In this document: positions 33,654 to 44,324 of the stretch, in pieces
Numbering within the stretch: the first letter of the stretch is position 1
Layout of the letters: every line of letters begins with the position of its first letter
From: Taudactylus pleione
Taxonomy: Eukaryota > Chordata > Amphibia > Anura > Myobatrachidae
Assembly: GCA_031769625.1 (NCBI GenBank)
Contig: JAUIMM010000040.1
Location: 12,964,501-13,028,500 of the forward strand
Reading direction: 5' to 3'
Length of the DNA stretch: 64,000 nt
The notes under the pieces: generated by a model
Told to the model about the DNA's origin: nothing
What the model saw: only the letters and a program-made list of their open reading frames with translations
The model's database searches: none
Program-made: the position numbers and the translations under genes

Positions 33654-33994
33654 TTTGCTCCTTCCCCACTGTCTACCCCATCTGTGTCACCCCTTTCTGT
33701 CTGACCCTCCCCTTTAGATTGTAAGCTCTCACAAGTAGGGTCCTCTTCCCTCATGTGCTTCTCCTCTCCCTTACTTACACTATCTTATACTACCTAAAAC
33801 AGCACCTAACCTTTGGTTGCTGCCGCCCTGCTGCTTATTTGAGTGTTATGATCGTGGATGCAGCAGTGCTTATAAGCCATGTCCGTGTCCTGCATTGTTT
33901 TGCTCTGTGAGTCACTGTTTTCTGGTTTTGCTCATTTGTAAGGTGCTGCGGAACCCTTGTGGCGCCATAAAAAAAAAGGATAATAATAATAATG
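33654..33994 (+). mobile_element. LINE-2-like 3' end
   Basis: 'ttagattgtaagctctcac', then 'gtaaggtgctgcggaaccc', 'tggcgccata' and a terminal (AATA)n-type tail (33980-33994). This order is typical of L2-clade LINE or L2-tailed SINE 3' ends. The 5' part is not recognisable, consistent with 5' truncation. Confidence 0.6.
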
Positions 33995-34209
33995 AAGGTA
34001 ATTTTCACCAAAGAACGGATCTACCAATCATGAAAGGCTTATCATTTTACTAGAAACAGTCTGCAAAAACTAGAGATGAGCAGGTTCGGATCTCAGAGAT
34101 CCGAACCCAACCGAATTTCGGGGATCCAGGGCGATCCGAGCGAAGCCTGCCTGCCTTGGATCCCTCACCCGAGGCAAAACCTTGCGACCCCGCTGTCGAG
34201 TCATGATTT

Positions 34210-34290
34210 TTTGTTTTGAGCGGGCTTAACGCTGATTGGCTGAGAGAGCTGTCTGTCACAGCTCTCAGCCAATCAGCGTTAAGCCCATTG
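34210..34290. promoter_or_regulatory. CCAAT-containing hairpin of element G
   Basis: Long inverted arms 'gggcttaacgctgattggct' and the reverse complement 'agccaatcagcgttaagccc' enclose 'gagagagctgtctgtcacagctctc'. Both arms carry CCAAT/ATTGG. It occupies the position where related elements have their promoter. Function is inferred. Confidence 0.45.
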
Positions 34291-34329
34291 AAAACAGCAC
34301 AAAGGAGAAAAAGAAGATGGCACCCGCCA

Positions 34330-34930
34330 TCCCCCACTGCCTGACACCGCCGGCACTCCCCACTGGCAGCATCCTCTGCTGCTGACACTCCTGTCCAATG
34401 TACTGAGGACAACGTCAGCGACCCCCACACTGCCGACACTCCCACTCTGAGGACATCACCAGCACCCTTGCACTGCCGACACTGTCAGCACACATGCACT
34501 GAGGACTCCGCTGGCACCCCTGCTCTGCCAACACCGCCAGCACCCTGCATTGAGAACACCACTGCACTGCCGACACAGTCAGCAAACCTGCAATGAGGAC
34601 ACCACTGGCACCCCCGCTCTGCCGACACCGCCGTACCCTTCACTGAGAACACTGCCAGCACCGCAGCACTGCCATTCCATGTACTGAGAACACCGCCAGC
34701 AACCCCCGCACTGCTGACTCAGCCAGCAATTCTGCACTAAAGACACCGCTGGCACCCAGGCACTGCCAACACAGCCAGCAAACCTGCACTAAGACACCGC
34801 TGGCACCCCCGCACTGCTGACATCACTGGGACCCTTCACTGAGGACACTGCCAGCACCGCACTGCCATTCCATGTATTGAGGACAACGTCAGCAATCCCG
34901 CTCTGCCGACACTGCTGTCACAGTAAATGC
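34330..34930 (+). repeat. Degenerate repeat in element G
   Basis: Loosely repeated 'cactgccgacaccgccagc' and 'actgaggacaccgctggca' units of roughly 40-60 bp, too diverged to give a single period. Confidence 0.6.
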
Positions 34931-35726
34931 ACTATTAGTGTATCCAACCTACACTGTATAACACACCGTATCCTTGTTGGAAATTAGAAACTGAACTGCC
35001 ACATATTAGTGCCGCCCACTGTGTCACTTAGCTTAGTCAGCCGGCTAGCTGGATGCAACCTTTTGGCCTTAACTAGATGAAGCAAATAATATTGTGAGGT
35101 GGTCAAAATTTATTTGAAATTATTGGAAATAAATGTTATTGAGGTTAATTATACTGTAGGAATAAAAACAGGCCCATTTTATATGATTTTAGCTGTTTTT
35201 ATGATTTTTTAAGAAAAAATCCAGATCCAAACCAAAACACGAAAACAAAACACGGAGGTGAGGTTTTGGCAAAACCAATCCAGATCCAAAACCAAAACAC
35301 GAGGGTCGGCGCACATCTCTAGCAAAAACTGATCGGTTCAGTACCATAAACTAGCAATCTGCAGCCCAAATTGGTCAGTGAAATCCAACATGTTGGACCA
35401 CCTGATTTACCAATTCAGATCACTTTTTGGTTGCAATTGGTGAACCCCATACATTGGCAATTTTTGATACAATCATCTGCTAAATGCAGAATTGCCCCCA
35501 ATTGATTGCTGATGTATGGGTCCTATAAGACAATTCTCATATTCATGCAGGGATCATTAGATAAGGAAATTCAGGAGGATTCATGTGTTTGCTGTAGTAC
35601 AGTTATCCAGATAGGAAGCCTTATATGATGTCTTGTTGGGGTTTTCAAGAATAGAGCGAAAATCTATTTCAAAGTGTATATCCATATTAGAAATAGGCAT
35701 GCACCAAGGATATGTAATCTATAATG

Positions 35727-36855
35727 CAGGGCCGTAGAGAGCCCGTGCCCAGGTAAAGGAGGGGGCGTGGCCTAATCGTGGAAGGCGCGGCCACGCCCCC
35801 TTGACAAAATTAAAATTTTAAAAATCACTTTTGCGGTGCTGGGGGATGGGGAGAGGGGCGCTGTAACCCCCCCAGCCTGGCTCTAAGTGTGATCGCTCCC
35901 CCCCACAGCCATAGGAGACTGCTCTGGCTGCTGAGCTTCTGTGAGGGAGGGGGTGGTGGCGATGCAATGCAAGCCCGGGCCCGGGTAAACTGTACCCGAT
36001 CCCCCTCTCTGGGCACCCATGTTCACTAGGGGTGTGTAAGCGGTGCTGTCATACAGATAGCAGGGCTCTGTGGGTGGCACCACCTCTGCCCCTGCATCTG
36101 GGTGGCAGGGTGCTTGAAACTAGGGCTGCCATCAGGGGGGGACTGCCGGGCCTGTTGTCCCGGGCCCGGAGAGAGAGGGGGCCTGGTGGTCAGTATTAAT
36201 GGAGAAGACGCTGGCACTGGTAGCATTCCAAATAAGTTTCCGCCGCGAGCGTAACGGCAGCCAATCAGGAGTGGCCGCTCCTGATTGGTTGTCCCGCGAG
36301 CAGCCAATCAGCAGTGGCCGCTCCTGATTGGCTACCGGGCCGCGAGCTGTGATTGGCTCACGGCCAGTGCCTTATTTGAAATGATACCGACGCTTTCTTG
36401 CTGGCTGCAGGTATGTACGTAGCCAGCCTTTCACTGCGCATCCGCCCCCCACAAGTCCAGACAGCCTCCCCTGCCATGTGCCTCTCCCCTACTCCTAACA
36501 GCCCTCCCTCCCATGTGCCTCCCCCTTCTCCAGCCTTTCCTAACCTGCCCCCCCCCAATAAGGTTCAGCCTTCCCTGCCCTATGCTTTTCCCCTGGATAT
36601 TTTATTAGTACCGGGCCCCACAATTTCTGGTGGCAGCCCTGCTTGAAACAGCACTTTGTAGTCAGTATCACTGCGCATGCACCCTGAGGATGCTCTGGGC
36701 AGTGCTGTACTTTGCGGTGACAGTGGCCTTGCCCCCTCGATGCAATGTTATGATGTCATGCATTCAGGGGATGGGGCCAGCGCAGACTGCACTGCCACCC
36801 TGTTACGGCACTGCCATAATGGTTTTGTGCTCTGGTCTCTGCAATCGCTATAGTA
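35727..36855. mobile_element. Older DNA-transposon remains split by a hAT
   Basis: Starts with a hAT-like CAGGGCCGTAGAGAGCCC (35727) but no matching end is seen. Text on either side of the nested element (36036-36120 and 36642-36820) reads continuously as one GC-rich repeat. Probably two or more degraded elements; boundaries are uncertain. Confidence 0.35.
36121..36641. mobile_element. Nested non-autonomous hAT, perfect TSD cttgaaac
   Basis: The ends TAGGGCTGCCATCAG and CTGGTGGCAGCCCTG are flanked by cttgaaac on both sides (36113-36120, 36642-36649). Short internal inverted repeats around 36255-36362 contain five CCAAT/ATTGG motifs ('cagccaatcag', 'ctgattggtt'). It has no transposase. Its termini differ from the TAGGGGTG family, so a second hAT lineage was active here. 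Confidence 0.93.
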
Positions 36856-36987
36856 GTTCCCATTAACCACTTGCTGGGTGTGGTTGCATGAGATGCGACT
36901 ACATTAGACTCGGTCTCTTTCTGATGATGTCGCCTCAGCCTCCTCCTCCAGAAGGATCGTCTCTCTTGGACTTACCAAAAAGACTAA

Positions 36988-37060
36988 GGGGGAGATGTAT
37001 CAAGCCTTGGAGAGAGATAAAGTAGAGTAGTTGCCCAAAGCAATTAGCTTCTGCCATTTC
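36988..37060 (+). mobile_element. Solo end of a 'gatgtatcaagccttgg' element
   Basis: 'gggggagatgtatcaagcc', then 'ttggagagagataaagtag', matches 27673-27745 ('tttactaagccttgg', 'gagataaagtacaag'). Only one end is present, so it is truncated. Confidence 0.5.
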
Positions 37061-37729
37061 ATAGACTGTGATAGAAGAATGACAGATGCAAAGTGGCACT
37101 TATTTACTTATTATTCATATTGGAGATTGTTATATATATAGATATATTGTATGTTAATTTCTTGTGATATAAATTATTTTAATATGATATAAAATTCTTT
37201 ATATTATAATATAGTATTTTTCTACCTTGCCAAGATCATATATATTATATATCTGGGATGACATTAGCGGAGCACCATCATTGTTGTTAATTCATTGTGG
37301 CTTAGATCTAAGTTTGTGTGAGCCAATACAGGTTGCTGCAGCTGTGTGTGATTTCCATTGTTATTAGCACCTGGCTTGGTTTTCGTTGCTTTTTTGTAGA
37401 ATATCTGCCGGCAGCTTAACACTGACTCCTGCGTAACCACATGTCATTTGTGCACAAATACTATACCAGATAAGATCAAGTTTTGTTATTATATTTTCGG
37501 CCAGTATTTATATTGGACTTATGCAATGAATAATATCTAAAAGACCTGATTAGTGCCTGTTTACCTATAAACCACAATAATACAATAATTAGTGATAATT
37601 CTACTGCCTGGAATAGAAGCCCTGGGGGCATCTGAGTTCTGGTAGGCATATTCAGCTTTGGGAGAAGGCACCTGCTATAAGTGAAGATCTCTAATTGAGG
37701 ATATATTTTTTTCATGTATTTTTCATAAC
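37061..37729. other. A/T-rich sequence without recognised gene
   Basis: Includes a TA-rich simple stretch (37130-37250). No exon or transposon signature is supported. Confidence 0.5.
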
Positions 37730-37799
37730 ATTGGCATTAGGGGTGAGCGGGTTCGGATTTCTGAAATCCGAACCCCCCGAGCCTCCCCGATCCGAGGCA

Positions 37800-37905
37800 G
37801 ATCCGAGTCAGGCTCGACTTTTCCCGCCTGACTCGGATCTGAAATCGAGGCAAAACGTCATCATCCCGCCTTCCGAGTCTCGCGGGTTTTGGATCCTATA
37901 TAAGG
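37800..37905 (+). promoter_or_regulatory. Promoter region of hAT E (palindrome, CRE-like site, TATA)
   Basis: The palindrome gatccgagtcagg...cctgactcggatc (37800-37839) is followed by 'aaacgtcatcatccc' (CRE-like, about 37853) and TATATAAGG at 37897-37905; 'ggcgccatttta' follows about 10 bp on. The same arrangement is conserved in B and F. Start of transcription would be about 25-30 bp beyond the TATA box. Inferred. Confidence 0.6.
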
Positions 37906-38284
37906 TACCCGCGTCGGCGCCATTTTATCACTCGGCTGTGGACAGTGAAGAGGGAGGGTGGGAGTTAGGGCTGGCTGGGCTGTGTAGTGTAGTGTAGTGC
38001 AGAGTAGTGTTGTGCTGTGCTGTGCTGTGCTGTGCTGCTGTTGTCCACTACTTCAAAGTCCATAGGGGCTGGCTGTGTTGTGCTGTGCTGCTGTTGTTAA
38101 TAGGGGCTGTGTCCACTACTTCAAAGTCCATAGGGGCTGGCTGGACTGTGTTGTGCAGTCAGTTGTCCATAGGGGCTGTGTCCACTCCAAAGTCCTGTGC
38201 AGTGTCCCAGTCCTAAAGGGGTGCTGTAGTGTTGGTCCAGGGGGTACTCTGTCCATCAGGGGTGCTCCCCCCAAGTGCTAAAAA

Positions 38285-39120
38285 AATAATATTTTTTGTG
38301 TGTTTGTGAATTGTGTGCGCAGTAGCTGCACGTGCATCAACAAAGTAGTGCCAAGCGTGCGCCTGTGTCATAAGTAAAGGGCCGGCTGGCTTGACCATTA
38401 AAGGGTGCTGTAACCCCCAAAGTACACTCCAGACCAAACCAAAAAAAAAAATATTTTCTGTGTTTGTGAATTGTGTGCGCAGTAGCCGCACGTGCATCAA
38501 CAAAGTAGTGCCAAGCGTGCGCCTGTGTAATAAGTAAAGGGCCGGCTGGCTTGACCATTAAAGGGTGCTGTAACCCCCAAAGTACACTCCAGTCCAAACC
38601 CCCAAAAAATATATTTTCTGTGTTTGTGAATTGTGAGCGCAGTAGCCGCACGTGCATCAACAAAGTAGTGCCAAGCGTGCGCCTGTGTCATAAGTAAGGG
38701 GCCGGCTGGCTTGACCGTTAAAGGGTGCTGTAACCCCCAAAGTACACTCCAGTCCAAACCAAAAAAATATATATTTTCTGTGTTTGTGAATTGTGTGCGC
38801 AGTAGCCGCACGTGCATCAACAAAGTAGTGCCAAGCGTGCGCCTGTGTCATAAGTAAAGGGCCGACTGGCTTGACCGTTAAAGGGTGCTGTAACCCCCAA
38901 AGTACACTCCAGTCCAAACCAAAAAAAAAAATATTTTCTGTGTTTGTGAATTGTGTGCGCAGTAGCCGCACGTGCATAAACAAAGGAGCAGCGCCAAGCG
39001 TGCGCCTGTGTCCCATAAGTAAAGAGCCGGCTGGCTCATTTCTTAAAGGCTGGTGTAACCCACAAAGTGCACTACTCTCCAGCAAAAATAAAAAAATATT
39101 TTCTGTGTTTAGCCGCACGT
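38285..39120. repeat. 160-bp tandem repeat of hAT E (5 units)
   Basis: Five full units plus a diverged last unit, in the reverse complement of the F and B units as drawn. Copy number (5) compares with 8 in B and 16 in F. This is the likely ancestral-length array in the transcribed leader. Confidence 0.9.
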
Positions 39121-39144
39121 ATATATCAAATCGATATAACATAA

Positions 39145-39423
39145 ATGGAGGACCAAACTTTCTCCGATAAAAATAAAATAGAGAAAGATCAAGAACCACT
39201 TCCTCCTAGTGCTGAAGCTGCTGCCACTAGTCATGACATAGACGATAACATGCCATCAACGTCGTCTGCCAAGGCCGATGCCCAATGTCATAATAGAGGG
39301 CACATACAATCCCAAATGACAAAGTTCAGGAAAATGACCTTGAAAAAAACATTTAAATCAGCTGAAGAGAAACGTAAACTTGCCATATGCCATTTACGAC
39401 ACAGAGTGGCAAGGAACGGCTAA
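39145..39423 (+). pseudogene. N-terminal fragment of hAT transposase E
   Basis: Starts MEDQTFSDKNKIEK as in B and F and runs about 75 residues in the correct frame. It then ends early because one A is missing near 39391 (gccatatgcc instead of gccaatatgcc), giving a stop at 39421-39423. The same deletion is present in F (55505) but not in B. Confidence 0.85.
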
Positions 39424-39450
39424 GGTCGATCCCTAGTATGTTCATGACTA

Positions 39451-42258
39451 GTGGTTCAGCTTCACATGACGATGGAAGCCCTCCTCCCACTAAAAAAATC
39501 AAAAGAGTTAAGCTGGCAAAAGCACAGCGAAGAACTGTGCTTTTCTAAGAAGATATCACAAATCCCCAAGGAGAGTCCAAGTGTGGTGGTGGTTGCGATG
39601 CCTGACCTTCCCAGCACTGGACGGGAAGAGGTGGCTCTTTCCACCATTTGCACGCCCCCTGCAAGTGCTGAAAGGAGCACCCACAGTCCACTTGCTGATA
39701 TGCAAATTGAAGATGTCACTGTTGAAGTACAACAGGATGAGGATACTGGTGTAGCTGGCGCTGAGGAGGAAGTTGGCGAGGAGGATTCTGATGGTGATGT
39801 GGTTTGCTTAAATCAGGCTCCGGGGGAGACAGTTGTTGTCCGTGGGATGAAAAAGCCCATCACGGTCATGCCTGGGCAGAAGACCAAACATTCCACCTCT
39901 TTGGTCTGGCAATATTTCTATCCAAATCCGGACAACAACTGTCTTGCCATATGTACCTTATGTAAAGGTGGAATAAGTAGGGGTAGGGACGTTAACCTCC
40001 TAGGAACACCCTCCCTTATACGGCACCTGCAGCGCATTCTTAATAAATTACTGTCAAGTTCAGAAACTTTGGCTAAGACCGTAAGCAGTCCAGGGACACC
40101 TAAATCCCGTTGTCCTGTTGTATCCAAGCGCCTGCAAACCACACCGTCAACTCCCTCCTCGTCAATTTCCTCCTTAGTCAGGATCGGAAGTAGTCCTGCA
40201 GGCCATGTCACTGGCATGACTGACTCTCCTATCCCGGATTCCTCCGGAGGATCCTGCATTGCTACGCCTCCTGCTGCCGCTGCTGCTGTTGCTGCTGCTG
40301 GGAGTCGTTCATCATCCCAGAGAGGAAGTAGGAACACCACTACTTTTACTAAACAATTGACCCTCCAACAGTCCTTAGCGAGGAGGATGAAGTACGACAG
40401 CAGTCATCCTGAAGCAAAACGTATAACTGAGGCCTTGACTGCTATGTTGGTGTTAGACGTGCGTCCGGTAACCGCCATTAGTGCAGTTGGATTTAGACAA
40501 TTGATGGAGGTAGTGTGTCCCCGGTTCCAAATCCCATCTAGATTCCACTTCACTAGGCAGGCTATACCGAGACTGTACAGAAAAGTCAGAAAAAGTGTCC
40601 TCAGTGTCCTGAAAAATGCCGTTGTACACAATGTCCACTTAACCACGGACATGTGGACAAGTGGAACAGGGCAGACTAAGGACTATATGACTGTGACAGC
40701 CCACTGGGTAGATGTATCACCTTACGCAGCAACAGCAGCAGCGTCACCAGTCGCAGCATCTCAAAAACGCCAGCTCGTTCCAAGGCAGGCTACACTGTGT
40801 ATCACCGGTTTCAGTAAGAGGCACACCGCCGACAACCTCTTAGAGAAACTGAAGGAAATCATCGCCCAGTGGCTTACCCCACTTAGACTCTCCTGGGGAT
40901 TTGTGATATCTGACAACGCCACCAATATTGTGCGGGCATTACATCTGGGCAAATTCCAGCACATCCCATGTTTTGCTCACTCAATAAACTTGGTGGTGCA
41001 GAATTTTCTGAAAAGCGACAGGGGCGTGCAGGAGACGCTTTGGGTGGCCCGAAAATTTTCTGGCCACTTTCGCCATTCAGCGACTGCGTGCCGAAGACTG
41101 GAGCGCCAGCAAACACTCTTGAACCTGCCCCGCCATCACCTGAAGCAAGAGGTTGTGACGCGGTGGAACTCAACCCTCTATATGCTTCAGAGGATGGAGG
41201 AGCAGCAAAAGGCCATACAAGCCTATACATCCACCTATGACATAGGTAAAGGAGGGGGCATGCACCTGACTCAAGCGCAGTGGAGAATGATTTCCGTGTT
41301 GTGCAAGGTTCTCCAGCCCTTCAAACTTGCCACACGTGAAGTCAGTTCAGACACTGCCAGCTTGAGTCAGGTCATTCCCCTCATCAGGCTTTTGCAGAAG
41401 CAGCTGGAGAAAGTGAAGGAGGAGCTAAGACGGAGCGATTCCGCTCGGCATGTGGGACTTGTGGATGAAGCCCTTCATTCGCTTTGCCAGGATTCCAGGG
41501 TGGTCAATCTGTTGAAATCAGACCACTACATTTTGGCCACCGTGCTCGATCCTAGGTTTAAAGCCTATGTGGTGTCTCTCTTTCCGGCCGACACAAGCCT
41601 GCAGAGGTGCAAAGACCTGCTGGTGAACACACTGTCAGCTGAAGCGGAACGTGACACGTCAACAGCTCCTTCTTCATTTTCTCCCGCAACTGGGGCTGCC
41701 AGGAAAAGACTTAGGTATCCTAAGCAACCCGCTGGCGGTGATGCAGGGCAGGCAGGACCAAGTTTGGACATCTGGTCCGGACTGAAGGACCTGGCAACAA
41801 TTTCTGACATGTCTACTGTCACTGCATATGATACTGTCACCATTGACAGAATGGTGGAGGATTACATCGGTGACAGCATCCAAGTAGGCATGTCAGACAG
41901 TCCATACCTGTACTGGCAGGAAAAAGAGGCAATTTGGAGGCCCCTGTACAAACTGGCTCTATTTTACCTGAGTTGCCCCCCCTCCAGTGTGTACTCCGAA
42001 AGAGTGTTTAGTGCAGCCGGGAACCTTGTCAGCGAAAGGCGTAGGAGGTTGCTTCCACAGAATGTGGAGAGGATGATGTTCATCAAAATGAATTATCAGC
42101 TCTTCCAGGGAGACCAGCCTCCAGAACGTACAGAGGGACCTGTGGTGGTGGATTCAAGTGGGGACGAGTTAATACTTTGTGAGGATGAGGATGTATGCAC
42201 TGAAGAGGGTGAGGAATCGGTGGATGAGGAGGATGAGGATGACATCTTGCCTCCGTAG
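39451..42258 (+). CDS. hAT transposase with BED zinc finger (element E), long ORF
   Basis: A 935-codon frame. The first ~30 codons are out of the true frame. An extra T in the run at 39541-39544 restores it at KKISQIPKES. The BED finger region is at about 150-200: C168-x2-C171, H192. The second histidine of RHLQRVH is replaced (L197), as is the H of NHLGT. The hAT catalytic core has TTDMWTSG (D400), ISDNATNIV (D488) and a candidate Glu at 630 (TREVSS); RWNST and LDPRFK are also conserved. The dimerisation domain is at about 825-885 (SSVYSERVFSAAGNLV) and an acidic tail at 895-935. The protein would bind the element ends and catalyse cut-and-paste with an 8-bp duplication. It is uninterrupted through the catalytic domains, but the finger is probably disabled and the N-terminus broken. 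Confidence 0.88.
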   Translation: MVQLHMTMEALLPLKKSKELSWQKHSEELCFSKKISQIPKESPSVVVVAMPDLPSTGREEVALSTICTPPASAERSTHSPLADMQIEDVTVEVQQDEDTGVAGAEEEVGEEDSDGDVVCLNQAPGETVVVRGMKKPITVMPGQKTKHSTSLVWQYFYPNPDNNCLAICTLCKGGISRGRDVNLLGTPSLIRHLQRILNKLLSSSETLAKTVSSPGTPKSRCPVVSKRLQTTPSTPSSSISSLVRIGSSPAGHVTGMTDSPIPDSSGGSCIATPPAAAAAVAAAGSRSSSQRGSRNTTTFTKQLTLQQSLARRMKYDSSHPEAKRITEALTAMLVLDVRPVTAISAVGFRQLMEVVCPRFQIPSRFHFTRQAIPRLYRKVRKSVLSVLKNAVVHNVHLTTDMWTSGTGQTKDYMTVTAHWVDVSPYAATAAASPVAASQKRQLVPRQATLCITGFSKRHTADNLLEKLKEIIAQWLTPLRLSWGFVISDNATNIVRALHLGKFQHIPCFAHSINLVVQNFLKSDRGVQETLWVARKFSGHFRHSATACRRLERQQTLLNLPRHHLKQEVVTRWNSTLYMLQRMEEQQKAIQAYTSTYDIGKGGGMHLTQAQWRMISVLCKVLQPFKLATREVSSDTASLSQVIPLIRLLQKQLEKVKEELRRSDSARHVGLVDEALHSLCQDSRVVNLLKSDHYILATVLDPRFKAYVVSLFPADTSLQRCKDLLVNTLSAEAERDTSTAPSSFSPATGAARKRLRYPKQPAGGDAGQAGPSLDIWSGLKDLATISDMSTVTAYDTVTIDRMVEDYIGDSIQVGMSDSPYLYWQEKEAIWRPLYKLALFYLSCPPSSVYSERVFSAAGNLVSERRRRLLPQNVERMMFIKMNYQLFQGDQPPERTEGPVVVDSSGDELILCEDEDVCTEEGEESVDEEDEDDILPP

Positions 42259-42314
42259 AGCCAGTTTGTGCAGGGACAGATTAATTGCCAGCTTGTTTTG
42301 TGGGGGCCCAAACG

Positions 42315-42370
42315 AACCAATCATTTCAGCCACAGTTGTGTGGCAGACCCTGGCGCTGAAATGATTGGTT
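42315..42370. repeat. 16-bp perfect hairpin downstream of transposase E
   Basis: AACCAATCATTTCAGC and GCTGAAATGATTGGTT around a 24-nt loop, 57 bp after the stop codon. Both arms are identical in B and F, though the loop differs slightly (ctggcgctg against ctggtgctg on the equivalent strand). Confidence 0.7.
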
Positions 42371-42894
42371 TGTTAAAGTGTGCATGTCCTGTTTATACAA
42401 CATAAGGGTGGGTCGGAGGACCCAAGGACAATTCCATCTTGCACCTCTTTTTTTTCTTTGCATTATGTACAGTTTGGGGCCTAGTTTTTCAAACTGCCAT
42501 CCTGTCTGCCACTGCAGTAACACGCCTAGATGGGTCACGTGTTTGTGCCGCCCACTCGTGTCGCTTAGCATAGTCATCCAGCTACCTCGGTGCAACCTTT
42601 TGGACATAACAACACTATTGTGAGGTGTGAGGTGTTCAGAATAGACTGGAAATGAGTGGAAATTAAGGTTATTGAGGTTAATAATAGCATAGGAGCAGAA
42701 AAACCTACACATTCTGTGATTTTAGCTGTTTTTATGCTTTTTTTCAAAAAAATACAGATCCAAAACACAAAACCCAGAACCCAAAACACGGAAGGGTGGT
42801 TTTGGCAAAACCAATCCAGATCCAAAACACGAAGAAAGATCCAGATCCAAAACCAAAACACGAAAAGTGGCCGGTGCACACCCCTAATTGGCAT

Positions 42895-43320
42895 GCCAAT
42901 CCACTGTAGCCATGTAGTTCAGTGTCGCTAACTGAGATGAGCAGATTCATTCAACTCTGACTGGTTGTAAATTGCCACTTCTCTGTTTGGAAACCTTATG
43001 GTTTTAAAGTACTGTAAGGAATTTATTGTCTATAGATCATTATATTCTTTGAATGTATTTATATTTCCACTTTTTAACCTTATTATATAATATGGAAGAT
43101 GTTGTACAGTGTTTATGGGGAATATTTTTATTAGTATTAATTCTAGTCATTGTTATCCTGGGTTTTTGATTAGCCTAGTCCTGTAGATTATTTCACCAAA
43201 ATCTCTATTATAGTATGAAACTGTATTAACATAGCCATAGCCAAAGTGGAGCAAGACTTCAGTTTGTTTTATTTTTGTTTCATTCCTTCACATTCCTTAA
43301 TATTTTATCTACTCTTTTAG
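42895..43320. other. A/T-rich sequence without recognised gene
   Basis: Ordinary A/T-rich sequence ending in a pyrimidine-rich stretch that could be the acceptor tract of the exon at 43321. Confidence 0.4.
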
Positions 43321-43459
43321 CTCAAAAAATAAGAATCAGAAGATGTGTCTGGCAATAGAACCTGGAGACCATCAGGAAGAATCAAGGAGTGATGATTCCA
43401 GTGGTGCTTACTTTACACCTAGAATAAAAATTACATCTCTCTCTTACACTTCTTGCTGA
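43321..43459 (+). CDS. Candidate terminal exon, unrecognised
   Basis: A long pyrimidine-rich tract ends in 'ctactcttttag' at 43320. From 43322 one frame runs 45 residues (beginning SKNKNQKMCLAIEPGD, ending SLSYTSC) to a TGA at 43457-43459. The sequence is hydrophilic and acidic in the middle and I do not recognise it. Its phase does not follow on from the 1368-1453 exon. Without a partner exon it may be chance. Confidence 0.25.
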
Positions 43460-43554
43460 ATCTAAATAATTATATGTTTATTAACAGTGATATAGGTAGG
43501 GCCGGCCCTAGCCCAAATTTTTTGGTAAGCGAGTATATTTTTTGGCGCCCCCCT

Positions 43555-44290
43555 ATGCAGTGCCCCTTTTACAGTGCCAACAGTAGTGGTCCCCTTATAT
43601 AGTGCCCCCAGTAGTAGTCCCCCTAAGCAGTGCCCCCAGTAGTGGTACACCCTATGCAGTGCCCCTTTTACAGTGCTACCGGTAGTGGTCCACCCTGTGC
43701 AGTGCCACTTGAGCCCGCAGTACTATTCCCCTTATATAGTGCCCCCAGTAGTGGTACCCCCTATGCAGTGCCCCTTTTACAGTGCCCCCGGTGGTGGTCC
43801 CCCCTGTGCAGTGCCCCTTGTGCCCCCAGTAGTAAGCCCCTTATATAGTGCCCCAGTAGTACTTCCCCCTATGCAGTGCCCTTTATATAGTGCCCCTAGT
43901 AGTAGTCCCTCCTCTTGTAGTGCCCCCAGTAGTAATCCCCCCTTGTAGTGCCCTGTAGTATTTCCCCCCATTGTAGTGCCCCGTAGTATTTCCCCCCATT
44001 GTAGTGCCCACAGTAGTAAACCCCCCTTGTAGTGCCCCCAGTAGCAATCCCTCCCTTGTAGTGCACCCAGTAGTATTTCCCCCCCTTGTAGTGCCCCCAG
44101 TAGTATTCCCCCCCTTGTAGTGCCCCAAGTAGTACCCCCCCTGTAGTGCTCCCAACAGTAGCCCCCCTTGTAGTGTCCCTAGTAGTAGTTCCGGCCCTTG
44201 TAGTGCCCCCAGTAGTAGCCCACCCATGTGGTGCCCCCAGTAGTAATCCCCCCTTGTGGTGCCCCTAAGTAGTAATCCACCTCCCCCCGC
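43555..44290 (+). repeat. C-rich minisatellite (cagtagt / ttgtagtgcccc)
   Basis: The first half resembles 183-1030 (ccctatgcagtgcccc); the second half shifts to 'ccccccttgtagtgccc' with 'cagtagtaatcc', closer to 32175-32695. The array thus links the two variants. Confidence 0.85.
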
Positions 44291-44324
44291 CCGCAGTAGA
44301 GATGTAATAAAAAAACAAAAAAAA

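Larger units (their letters stand above)
34071..35321. mobile_element. Non-autonomous hAT element G, TSD gcaaaaac
   Basis: The ends TAGAGATGAGCAGGTTCGG and GGCGCACATCTCTA are flanked by a perfect gcaaaaac (34063-34070, 35322-35329). The left part has the palindrome 'ggttcggatctcagagatccgaacc' class and a 'gctgattggctgagag...ctctcagccaatcagc' hairpin (about 34210-34285). The right part has 'gttattgaggttaat' and 'ccaaaaccaaaacacg', shared with elements B, E and F. The core is a degenerate repeat (34330-34930). It has no transposase. Confidence 0.93.
37738..42886 (+). mobile_element. hAT transposon E, best-preserved copy, TSD attggcat
   Basis: The ends TAGGGGTGAGCGGGTTCGG and GGTGCACACCCCTA are flanked by a perfect attggcat (37730-37737, 42887-42894). 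Order: subterminal palindromes, CRE-like and TATA promoter, leader with CA/CTG-rich repeats, five 160-bp units, transposase 39145-42258, 3' hairpin 42315-42370, CAAAAC-rich right subterminal region. It is about 5.15 kb and very close to B and F. Confidence 0.95.
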
